From positions 1 through 7,731 of the forward strand of contig JAMPYH010000123.1 of assembly GCA_023700785.1 (NCBI GenBank): 7,731 nucleotides of DNA. The letters are read 5' to 3'. Below, piece by piece: positions 1-5,829 of this stretch. Made by a program: the position numbers and the translations under genes. This DNA comes from Candidatus Zixiibacteriota bacterium (lineage in GTDB: Bacteria > Zixibacteria > MSB-5A5 > GN15 > FEB-12). The notes under the pieces were generated by a model. It did no database searches. It was not told the DNA's origin and worked only from the letters and a program-made list of their open reading frames with translations. Each line of letters begins with the position of its first letter. Within the stretch, counting starts at the first letter, position 1.

Positions 1-130
1 GGACATGAAAGTGCTTACCGCAACCGACCCGGCGGTACAGGCCAAGCTCGCCGCGATGCACGAGAAGTGCGTCATGATGGCGTCCATGATGGAAAAGCCC
101 GGCGCGCCGGCTACCGCGCATAAAGAATAA
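1..130 (+). CDS. C-terminal fragment of a hypothetical protein
   Basis: The reading frame enters from the window edge (first full codon at base 2) and runs 42 codons to a TAA at 128-130. The start lies outside the window. The visible tail contains TDPAVQAKLAAMHEKC, then a Met-rich stretch (MM, MM) with one Cys, and ends in a Pro/Ala/His/Lys-rich tail. The mix of Met, His and Cys could bind metal, but this is only a suggestion from composition. I do not recognise the family. A good terminator follows 19 bases after the stop, which supports this being the true end of a gene. The downstream PilZ gene converges on it from the other strand. Confidence 0.6.
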   Translation, partial: DMKVLTATDPAVQAKLAAMHEKCVMMASMMEKPGAPATAHKE

Positions 131-149
131 TACACTCTGCTGTGAATAC

Positions 150-179
150 AAAAAGGCCCTCCGCGTGGAGGGCTTTTTT
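150..179 (+). terminator. Bidirectional Rho-independent terminator
   Basis: A perfect 7-bp GC-rich stem (GCCCTCC at 156-162 with GGAGGGC at 167-173) closes on a 4-base loop. It is flanked by an A-run on the left (150-154) and a T-run on the right (174-179). Read on either strand the hairpin is followed by a U-tract, so it can end both the + strand fragment and the minus-strand PilZ gene, whose stop codon is at 194-196. Confidence 0.9.
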
Positions 180-193
180 GTAACTGGCAGGCG

Positions 194-946
194 CTAACCA
201 AGTACCCGCACACGCGGTTTTGTTTTACGCGCGCGTGAGGAGTGGATCAGCAGATGCAGGATGATCGCGGCGTCTTCTTTGGATAATTTGACAATGCTGT
301 ATCCGGATTCGAAATCGCCGGTTGTGTCGCGTTTGCGGCTCCACATACACTTGACATCAACCATCAGATAATCTTCGCGAAAGACCGTGGTCGGAAGTTT
401 GACGCGGCAGGCGAACTGCGCGTCTTTCGCGATCGGCTTTGGCGTGATCAACCGCATGCCGTCCACGCTCAGGTCCGCGACGACCCCTATCTGGCGATAG
501 CTCAATAACTCAAAGACCGGGTACGGTTCTTCCAGTTCGTACCTGACCGACCGACGGCGATTCTCCAGTTCGGTGGTACGCACGTCGCGAAGATCGTCAT
601 CTCCCCAGTCACATAATTTGAATCCAAGCGAGAGATACTCGATCATCTCAGCTTCCTGTGGATTCAGTTGAAGTCGATACCCTGACTCCCACCGATCGGC
701 GGGGATGTTCTTGCGACACCAACGGCATTCCGCCTCAAAGGTAAGCTCGCCTCTCCCCAGGATCTCCTGGGTCAGGATGACGCGGCACTTGAAAACGGTC
801 GATGCTTTGATCGGCCCGGGCGTGACCAACATCGCGCCCTCAGATGACAGATTGACCAGTTCCCCAAGAAGGATATTGTGCGTGCGGTCGAATACTTTCA
901 AGTATTCCTTGGGAGCCAGTCGTGGATGTTTGCGACGATTCTCCAC
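194..946 (-). CDS. Tandem PilZ-domain protein, probable c-di-GMP receptor
   Basis: The 250-residue product consists of two PilZ domains in tandem. PilZ domains bind the second messenger cyclic di-GMP and usually pass the signal to motility, secretion or polysaccharide machinery. Domain 1 (about residues 1-115) has RxxxR at R5-R9 and NxSxxG at N32-S34-G37. Domain 2 (about 127-235) has RxxxR at R131-R135 and DxSxxG at D158-S160-G163. Both motif sets are intact. The domains also share an ENRR start, a CRW/CMW segment and an ESGY motif, which points to an internal duplication. The C-terminal tail is basic. No signal peptide, membrane segment or catalytic domain is visible, so it is probably cytoplasmic. 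I chose the GTG at 946 because an AAGGAG lies 8 bases upstream and the domain begins right after it. A longer frame from GTG at 1024 adds 26 residues unlike a PilZ domain. The partner or output is not evident from the neighbours. Confidence 0.88.
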   Translation of the reverse strand: MENRRKHPRLAPKEYLKVFDRTHNILLGELVNLSSEGAMLVTPGPIKASTVFKCRVILTQEILGRGELTFEAECRWCRKNIPADRWESGYRLQLNPQEAEMIEYLSLGFKLCDWGDDDLRDVRTTELENRRRSVRYELEEPYPVFELLSYRQIGVVADLSVDGMRLITPKPIAKDAQFACRVKLPTTVFREDYLMVDVKCMWSRKRDTTGDFESGYSIVKLSKEDAAIILHLLIHSSRARKTKPRVRVLG

Positions 947-954
947 GAATGAGT

Positions 955-960
955 CTCCTT
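955..960 (-). promoter_or_regulatory. Ribosome binding site that fixes the PilZ gene start
   Basis: AAGGAG on the minus strand lies 8 bases before the GTG at 944-946. It favours that internal GTG over the longer frame beginning at 1024, which has no comparable site. Confidence 0.7.
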
Positions 961-992
961 GGCAATTTAAGATGCCTGACGATATAAGTCTA

Positions 993-1019
993 TTATCGGA
1001 TGCTTCGCCAAGTCCTTGA
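993..1019 (-). promoter_or_regulatory. Possible sigma-28 (FliA)-like promoter of the PilZ gene
   Basis: Reading the minus strand, TCCGATAA (1000-993) matches the sigma-28 -10 element GCCGATAA at 7 of 8 positions. It lies exactly 11 bases after TCAAGGAC (1019-1012), which matches the -35 element TAAAGTTT at only 4 of 8. The position would give a leader of roughly 40 bases. GATAAT inside it could equally be a sigma-70 -10 box, but I see no good -35 for that. This is weak evidence. Confidence 0.25.
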
Positions 1020-1085
1020 GTCACAGATTAATGGAACAACTGAATGTAGGAAGATCTCCGCCAGATTAAGGTAGCCGCCGCCGCT

Positions 1086-1124
1086 GACCAACCGGAACGC
1101 TCCGATCAAGCGGTCCGGCTGGTC
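1086..1124 (-). other. Strong 39-base hairpin without a T-tract
   Basis: Arms GACCAACCGGA (1086-1096) and TCCGGCTGGTC (1114-1124) pair with one exception. An inner CGCT/AGCG stem (1098-1101 with 1109-1112) closes a 7-base loop. The one outer mismatch is A-C in a + strand transcript but becomes a G-U pair in a minus-strand transcript, so the fold is better in the message of the cytochrome gene ending 43 bases away. No U-run follows on either strand, so it is not a canonical intrinsic terminator. It may protect the 3' end of the transcript or mark an end used by another mechanism. Confidence 0.6.
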
Positions 1125-1156
1125 TTCGCTGCCATTCGAGGCAGCTCTTTCAAAGG

Positions 1157-1172
1157 CCCTGAGGACTCAGGG
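1157..1172 (-). other. Perfect inverted repeat over the cytochrome stop codon
   Basis: CCCTGAG (1157-1163) and CTCAGGG (1166-1172) are exact inverted copies separated by 2 bases, so a real hairpin would open at least the innermost pair. The repeat includes the TGA stop of the cytochrome gene (1167-1169). Only a short CCTTTG follows on the minus strand, so it is a poor terminator by itself. Confidence 0.4.
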
Positions 1173-3932
1173 ACAATCTGGCAGTGTCGGTCGCGGCGAA
1201 ACGGTTAAATACGAAATGAGCAGAGACAGGTCTGAAAGATCGATGGTCCCCGAGCCATTAACATTCGCCTCCTCCAAACATGGGAGGATCGGTCGAGGCG
1301 AGATGGTCAGGTACGAGATCAGAAGCGAAAGATCGGACAGGTCGGGGATCTCGGTCGCGCTCCTGTTGACATTGCCAACCGTGCCGACGCAGCACTGGAA
1401 CGTGACGACTATCTGAAACGGCTGTTGCGTTGAATCGGACTGATCCAGAGCCACCGCGACAAGATCGCTGTACGTTCCTTCCTGACCCGATATCGGAGTC
1501 CAGGTGAAATTGGCGACGTACCGACTCAATGAGACATTCCACCCGATTTCGGAAAGAACTGCGCCAGTAGGGAGGTTTCTCACCTGAAGAGCCACCGAGT
1601 CAGCGTCGGGGTCGGCCGCGGTTATCGCAAAGGCGAGTTGAACACCTATGGAAGCGGTCTTGTTGGCAATCGCGTCAAGCGCAGGCGGGCGATTGACATT
1701 GCTGACAGTTATCACCACCGACTCTGAATCAGTGAGCGAACCATCGGAAGCAATAAAGATCACGGGATATGATCCCGCCTGTGAGAATGTCGGCGTCCAA
1801 TTGAAACTGCCGGTGTTGTTGCCATTGTCGGTGAACGATGCGCCGAAAGGTAGGCTGGACACGGACAATGCAAGCGGTGTTCCATCCGGGTCGACGCCAC
1901 TAATATTGAACGCGAGCGATTGATTCTCCGCAGTTCCCTTGGGACCGATGGCCGCCAACGCTGGCGCGCGATTGACATTTGTCACCGTGATAGTAATGAC
2001 CTCAGAATCAACCGCCTGACCGTCGCTGGCCTTAAAAGTAATGTTGTAGCTCCCGGCCTGGCTGTACGAAGGGGTCCAGACCAAAGACCCCGCGCCATTC
2101 GCGCTATCGGTAAATGTGGCGCCGCTGGGTACAGGGGAAGCTGTCAGTGAGACTGAGCTGCCATCGCCATCGGTGGCCGAAACGCGGAAGCTGAGCGAGC
2201 TGTTTTCGGCGATCGCTTTGTTGCCGATCGCGGCTAACACCGGCGCCTGATTGGTTCCAAACGGAGTCAAGAGCAAGGTATCCGCCTTCATCACCACTGG
2301 CGCGGATTTGCCGTAAGTTGACCAGAGGTTGTAGTACCTGGTCCCGTCGCTATTGGTGGTATTTTCATCGCGAAGGAACTCCGCCATCTCCCGTGTAGTA
2401 GTCTGATAATACAGAGTTGAGATGACGCGGGCGGTCGCGCCGGGGAGCTGGTACTGCGTGTCATCCCAATACTGTCCGTCAATGTATGTATGCGCGACAG
2501 CCGGCGACTGGATAGCGGCAAAATTGGCGTTGGTGAAGCCGCGCGGTGGAATACGGTTGTCTTTGTAGATGGTGTCATTGAGGACAAAGTGGAACGAAGG
2601 TCCTGGCGGTAAACTGACCTCCGGCGCCAGCGACTGCGAGATCCCCGGTTTTATCTCGTACACTTTAATATCGCTGTCGTACGCCAGTGTCGCGGCCGAT
2701 TGATCATAGGCTCCTGATTGATAGATCATATTCCCCAGAGAGTCATAGGCTTTGATATTGATCCAGATGCGGCGACCTTCAGGGTAACCGGACGGCAACT
2801 TGTGGCCGGTCTCGTTGGTTACCCGTACGGTTGCCTGAAAGGCGTTCCCCTGAATGACCGCTGAGAGATCCATGCTCGAAGCAAGTCTCAGCATCCGGGT
2901 GGCGCGAGCGATCCCCGAATCAAGGGCTACAGGATCGACACCATCGGCGGGAAAAGCGGCGATGACTGTCATCGGGATAAACGTATTTCCCCCGGTCATG
3001 TCGTGCAGGCCAAGATCGCCGCGGGTCGGCGTGCTTCCCTGCTGGGCGCCTTTGCCGGTAACGTCCCGCATGTGGCAATCCTGACAGGTGCGGACAGTAT
3101 CCCTGTTACCGCCAAATTGCGGAGCATAAATACCCTGAGCGCTGTTGTACGCGCTCATTTTCCATTCGCTGAAGGTTCTCTCCACCGGGAACTGCGCATA
3201 CGGGCTTGCGTCGGGTGCCGGCTGGTCAAAACTATTCGGCTCGTAGCCGCCACCCGGAGTTTTGGAGAAGGCCGGGTTGCTGACGTCGTGGCAGGTACCA
3301 CAGATTGAGGCATCGTTGTGGAACGGAGAGTAATAAAAGTCGTGCGGCGGGCTGACACTGGAATACGGGCCGCGTCGAACATCCAGATCATCAACGATGT
3401 ACATTCCGTTGGCCGAATGCGCGGGAATGGTACTCAATTTGGCCAGGTAAGCCTGGTCCGCGGGATAAGTGCCGCTGGTGTAGGCGCTGTTACCGGAATA
3501 CGGATTCACCCCTATAGGCGACGGTTTCACCGACTTGTGGCAGAAGTGACACAAGACTCCCTGCCGGTCATCGGCCGTCAGCGCGGAGCCGTCTGTCGGT
3601 TCGGAACGCCCTTCGAGCCAGCCTTTGGGAGTGTGGCATCTCAAGCAAAGATCGCCGCTGGCCGGCGCGTCCTGGTTGGCGATCGCGACGGTCGCCCAGT
3701 ACAATACATCACGGGCGGCCTGCGCCATCATACTTCCCTGCCAGTTCGCCATCGGCTCCACCGCTCGATTGTAGCCGCCGTGGCAGCTACAGTCCGCAGG
3801 TGTCTTTATGCTGCCGGACTGATTCGGCTGCGAGCCCGGCATGGTGAAGTCATTGATGGTAGTAGGTACACTCCCCCAGACATTGAGAACGCCGAGCAGA
3901 AGGTACAAGACGAGAAGGAGTATGCGAACCAT
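1167..3932 (-). CDS. Exported multiheme c-type cytochrome with Ig-like repeats and dockerin-like tail
   Basis: The 921-residue product begins with a short hydrophobic signal peptide (about residues 1-20). Residues 21 to about 555 form a multiheme cytochrome region with four canonical haem motifs: CLRCH (96-100), CHFCH (128-132), CGTCH (211-215) and CQDCH (283-287). A fifth, earlier site is one residue short (CSCH, 48-51). Segments such as WQGSMMAQAARD (64-75) and TGHKLPSGYPEGRR (375-388) are, from memory, typical of a widespread family of exported multiheme cytochromes. Histidines at 172, 197, 205, 310 and 377 are candidate distal ligands. Three Ig/cadherin-like repeats follow (about 561-846), then a Cys-Cys pair (847-848) and two EF-hand-like dockerin repeats (852-920). 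I expect electron transfer in the periplasm or outside the cell, but donor and acceptor are unknown. No membrane anchor follows the signal peptide. The ATG at 3932 was chosen because GGAGGT lies 6 bases upstream and the signal peptide starts there. An upstream in-frame start at 4007 lies next to the predicted transcription start and would add a non-signal-like extension. Confidence 0.85.
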   Translation of the reverse strand: MVRILLLVLYLLLGVLNVWGSVPTTINDFTMPGSQPNQSGSIKTPADCSCHGGYNRAVEPMANWQGSMMAQAARDVLYWATVAIANQDAPASGDLCLRCHTPKGWLEGRSEPTDGSALTADDRQGVLCHFCHKSVKPSPIGVNPYSGNSAYTSGTYPADQAYLAKLSTIPAHSANGMYIVDDLDVRRGPYSSVSPPHDFYYSPFHNDASICGTCHDVSNPAFSKTPGGGYEPNSFDQPAPDASPYAQFPVERTFSEWKMSAYNSAQGIYAPQFGGNRDTVRTCQDCHMRDVTGKGAQQGSTPTRGDLGLHDMTGGNTFIPMTVIAAFPADGVDPVALDSGIARATRMLRLASSMDLSAVIQGNAFQATVRVTNETGHKLPSGYPEGRRIWINIKAYDSLGNMIYQSGAYDQSAATLAYDSDIKVYEIKPGISQSLAPEVSLPPGPSFHFVLNDTIYKDNRIPPRGFTNANFAAIQSPAVAHTYIDGQYWDDTQYQLPGATARVISTLYYQTTTREMAEFLRDENTTNSDGTRYYNLWSTYGKSAPVVMKADTLLLTPFGTNQAPVLAAIGNKAIAENSSLSFRVSATDGDGSSVSLTASPVPSGATFTDSANGAGSLVWTPSYSQAGSYNITFKASDGQAVDSEVITITVTNVNRAPALAAIGPKGTAENQSLAFNISGVDPDGTPLALSVSSLPFGASFTDNGNNTGSFNWTPTFSQAGSYPVIFIASDGSLTDSESVVITVSNVNRPPALDAIANKTASIGVQLAFAITAADPDADSVALQVRNLPTGAVLSEIGWNVSLSRYVANFTWTPISGQEGTYSDLVAVALDQSDSTQQPFQIVVTFQCCVGTVGNVNRSATEIPDLSDLSLLISYLTISPRPILPCLEEANVNGSGTIDLSDLSLLISYLTVSPRPTLPDCP
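1173..1379 (-). repeat. Two dockerin-like EF-hand repeats (protein level)
   Basis: This region codes for residues 852-920 of the cytochrome. Each half starts with NVN and continues to DLSDLSLLISYLT and SPRP. In the second half N890, N892, S894, D898 and D901 occupy positions expected of a dockerin calcium loop. The first half has a two-residue insertion between the loop start and its DLSDL. Cysteines at 847, 848, 885 and 920 bracket the two halves and may form disulfides. Dockerins bind cohesin modules; no cohesin is visible in this window. Confidence 0.7.
1398..2252 (-). repeat. Three Ig/cadherin-like repeats (protein level)
   Basis: This stretch codes for residues 561-845. Three units of about 93 residues begin NQAPVL (561), NRAPAL (654) and NRPPAL (747). 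Each contains a WTP motif followed by a (S/G)QxGxY motif, and the first two then have ASDG. They resemble putative Ig (He_PIG) or cadherin-like domains of secreted bacterial proteins. The third unit is more divergent and has an insertion before its WTP. They probably form a stalk between the cytochrome and the dockerin-like tail. Confidence 0.75.
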
Positions 3933-3938
3933 GGCTAT

Positions 3939-3944
3939 ACCTCC
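3939..3944 (-). promoter_or_regulatory. Ribosome binding site that fixes the cytochrome start
   Basis: GGAGGT on the minus strand lies 6 bases before the ATG at 3930-3932. This supports the start that places the signal peptide at the N-terminus. Confidence 0.8.
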
Positions 3945-4015
3945 GTAGAAAGGCAAACACTCTGGTTGGTCCATCCGATGGCCGCGCCCAAGACCGGACA
4001 ACTTCAATAATGTTA

Positions 4016-4044
4016 AATATCGACCATTTCGTCCGTTCTGTCAA
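4016..4044 (-). promoter_or_regulatory. Probable sigma-70 promoter of the cytochrome gene
   Basis: On the minus strand a perfect -35 box TTGACA (4044-4039) is followed after 17 bases by GATATT (4021-4016), which matches TATAAT at 4 of 6. TATTTA at a 19-base spacing is an alternative. Transcription would begin near 4009, giving a leader of about 75 bases before the chosen ATG. An mRNA starting there would leave almost no leader for the upstream alternative start at 4007. Confidence 0.55.
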
Positions 4045-4083
4045 TCGGCATTGTTGAGTGAGTTGTCCCGGATCGATCGTACT

Positions 4084-4108
4084 GTCGAAGGGTATCCGGC
4101 GATTCGAC
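4084..4108. promoter_or_regulatory. Inverted repeat between divergent promoters, possible operator
   Basis: GTCGAA (4084-4089) and TTCGAC (4103-4108) are exact inverted copies separated by 13 bases, so their centres are 19 bases apart. The repeat lies between the cytochrome and peptidase promoters, where a dimeric regulator could act on both. A 6-bp repeat of this kind can arise by chance. Confidence 0.25.
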
Positions 4109-4179
4109 GCATTCACATACAAAAGCATATCTCTTTTTCCGTCTCGATCGGGGAAGGGCCGGCTGTAGCGCCAAACCGG

Positions 4180-4208
4180 TTGTGGGAAATCCCCTTATGT
4201 AGTATAGT
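4180..4208 (+). promoter_or_regulatory. Probable sigma-70 promoter of the peptidase gene
   Basis: TTGTGG (4180-4185) and TATAGT (4203-4208) are separated by exactly 17 bases. They match the consensus at 4 of 6 and 5 of 6 positions. Transcription would begin about 26 bases before the first ATG, leaving room for the AAGGAG ribosome binding site at 4231-4236. Confidence 0.55.
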
Positions 4209-4240
4209 CAGCAAAACGTAGGTACGCCCCAAGGAGCAAT

Positions 4241-5713
4241 ATGATGCGCATCTGGAGAATGTTTCTTCTCTCAACGCTGGTTCTGGCCGCGACGTCGGCA
4301 TTCGGGCAGGGTCAAAAGCCCGGCGCGATCACGCCGCAATTGCTGGCGGAGTTCGAAAAACAGCTGGCCCAAGATCCGACTATCACGAGCCTGATCAACG
4401 CCACCACCAATAATGACATCCAGAGTCTTTCTCTCAATCGAGACCTGGTCAACTCGTTTGACGGCAAGTTCAACTTTGAGTTGAAAGGGACCAGGATCAT
4501 CGACCAGAAGTCGAGCGGGCGGTGCTGGATGTTCGCCGGATGTAATGTTGTCACTCCGCGAGTCATGACCAAGCTGAAGCTGTCAGACTTCGCACTCTCC
4601 CAGGCCTATCTCGCTTTTTATGACCGGTTGGAGAAGTCCAATCTCTTCCTCGAGACGATGATCGCGATGCGGGGTCGCGATATCAACGACCGCGCTCTCC
4701 AGATGTATCTTGATAATCCGATCGGCGATGGCGGCTGGTGGGAGTATTTTGAGGGACTCGTACGCAAGTACGGTGTTGTGCCGGCATCGGCCATGCCGGA
4801 GACCAAGCAGTCAGCTTCGACCGGAAGGACCAACGACCTGCTGAACACGCTACTCCGCAAATCCACCGCCGAGATCCGTCGGATGCATCAGTCCGGCAAG
4901 AACGAACAGGCTATCCGGAGCTACAAAACAGAACGTCTCGGCGACATCTACCGTCTGCTGATCGCGGCCTATGGCAAGCCGCCAAAAGAGTTCGTCTTTC
5001 GATACGAAGACACGCGCAAAGATACAACTTCCTCCGCCGCGACAGATTCGACGAACAAAAGCGACAGTGTCGAGACCAAAGTATTGATCGAGCGCACGTT
5101 TACCCCTGAGACATTCTTCAAAGAGTTCTACGGCGATCTCACAACGGAGTACGTCGCGATAGTGAACAACCCCGCCAAAGAGGATCGGACGTTGTTTGAG
5201 ATGATCAGCAGCCGGAACATCTTCGAGCAGCCGGATATCCGATTCCTCAATCTGCCGATCGCGTCGCTCAAAGAGTACACGTACAAAATGATCCAGGACA
5301 GCCAGATCGTCTGGTTCGCCTGCGATGTCGGTCGGGACAATTTCCGCGACAGCGGCATGTTCGCGGCGAATGTCTGGGATTACAGCGGTACGCTGGGAAT
5401 CGACTTTAAGACCACCAAAGCGGACCGGATCGCCTACCGTGATGAACATCCAAATCACGCTATGGTGATCCTGGCGGCGGACACTGCCGCGAATGGAGTC
5501 CCCCGCAAATGGAAGGTCGAGAACTCCTGGGGCGCAGGCATCGGCAGCGGCGGTTATTGGACGATGTATGACTCCTGGTTTGAGGATAATGTGCTGCTGG
5601 TCATGGTGGACAAAAAGCTGCTCTCGCCGGCGGACGCCGCGTTGCTTGAGCAGAAGCCGGTGATCGTAGAAGACTGGGAGCCGTTCTTCCGCGGCCTGAC
5701 CGAATTGAAGTAA
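4241..5713 (+). CDS. Exported C1B cysteine aminopeptidase (PepC / bleomycin hydrolase family)
   Basis: This 490-residue papain-fold peptidase belongs to the bleomycin hydrolase/aminopeptidase C family, whose members form hexameric barrels with inward-facing active sites and remove N-terminal residues from peptides. The catalytic set is complete: Gln89 in DQKSSGRCW (oxyanion hole), Cys95, His406 in NHAMVI and Asn428 in VENSWG. Residues 1-20 form a signal peptide (basic start, hydrophobic core, then TSA), so the enzyme is probably periplasmic or secreted. Many family members are cytosolic. Residues about 261-280 are a Ser/Thr/Asp-rich, low-complexity insert between helical parts of the fold. 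The C-terminus has the expected W-E-P (479-481) but continues for nine more residues and ends in Lys. AAGGAG at 4231-4236 lies 4 bases from the first ATG and 7 bases from the second ATG at 4244, so translation may begin at the second, one residue shorter. The gene is transcribed alone. The likely role is use or turnover of peptides outside the cytoplasm. Confidence 0.92.
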   Translation: MMRIWRMFLLSTLVLAATSAFGQGQKPGAITPQLLAEFEKQLAQDPTITSLINATTNNDIQSLSLNRDLVNSFDGKFNFELKGTRIIDQKSSGRCWMFAGCNVVTPRVMTKLKLSDFALSQAYLAFYDRLEKSNLFLETMIAMRGRDINDRALQMYLDNPIGDGGWWEYFEGLVRKYGVVPASAMPETKQSASTGRTNDLLNTLLRKSTAEIRRMHQSGKNEQAIRSYKTERLGDIYRLLIAAYGKPPKEFVFRYEDTRKDTTSSAATDSTNKSDSVETKVLIERTFTPETFFKEFYGDLTTEYVAIVNNPAKEDRTLFEMISSRNIFEQPDIRFLNLPIASLKEYTYKMIQDSQIVWFACDVGRDNFRDSGMFAANVWDYSGTLGIDFKTTKADRIAYRDEHPNHAMVILAADTAANGVPRKWKVENSWGAGIGSGGYWTMYDSWFEDNVLLVMVDKKLLSPADAALLEQKPVIVEDWEPFFRGLTELK

Positions 5714-5768
5714 CTGTCTTGTGATCTAACGCGAGTCGCTTTTCACGGTGGCTCGCTCGCGTAAAACG

Positions 5769-5797
5769 AAAGCCGCTTGCTCAGCAGGCGGCTTTTT
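5769..5797 (+). terminator. Bidirectional Rho-independent terminator
   Basis: AAAGCCGC (5769-5776) pairs with GCGGCTTT (5788-5795), with an inner TGC/GCA stem and a 3-base loop. A T-run (5793-5797) follows on the + strand, and the minus strand reads CTTTCGTTTT after the stem. It ends the peptidase gene and probably also the aminotransferase gene converging from 5830. A second inverted repeat, CGCGAG (5730-5735) with CTCGCG (5756-5761), lies between the peptidase stop and this hairpin. Confidence 0.88.
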
Positions 5798-5829
5798 GAT
5801 ATGACAAGATCGTCGAGAGATTTTTTCAC

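Noticed and set aside
705..1019. 104-codon open frame on the + strand over the PilZ gene start
   Set aside because: It overlaps the PilZ gene, whose two motif sets are clear. It has no recognisable domain and an Arg/Ser-rich composition typical of antisense translation.
1086..1124. Intrinsic terminator for the cytochrome gene
   Set aside because: The stem is strong but no T-run follows on either strand, so it is reported only as a hairpin.
1398..2252. Recent DNA-level tandem duplication of the Ig-like units
   Set aside because: The repeats are clear in the protein but the DNA of the units is well diverged, so this is an old duplication or domain accretion, not a recent repeat.
3318..4010. 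230-codon open frame on the + strand
   Set aside because: It lies antisense to the N-terminal part of the cytochrome, whose haem motifs and signal peptide prove the other strand. The translation is Arg-rich and has no domain-like pattern.
4850..5458. 202-codon open frame on the minus strand
   Set aside because: It is antisense to the catalytic peptidase gene. The long frame is a by-product of GC-rich codon use on the coding strand.
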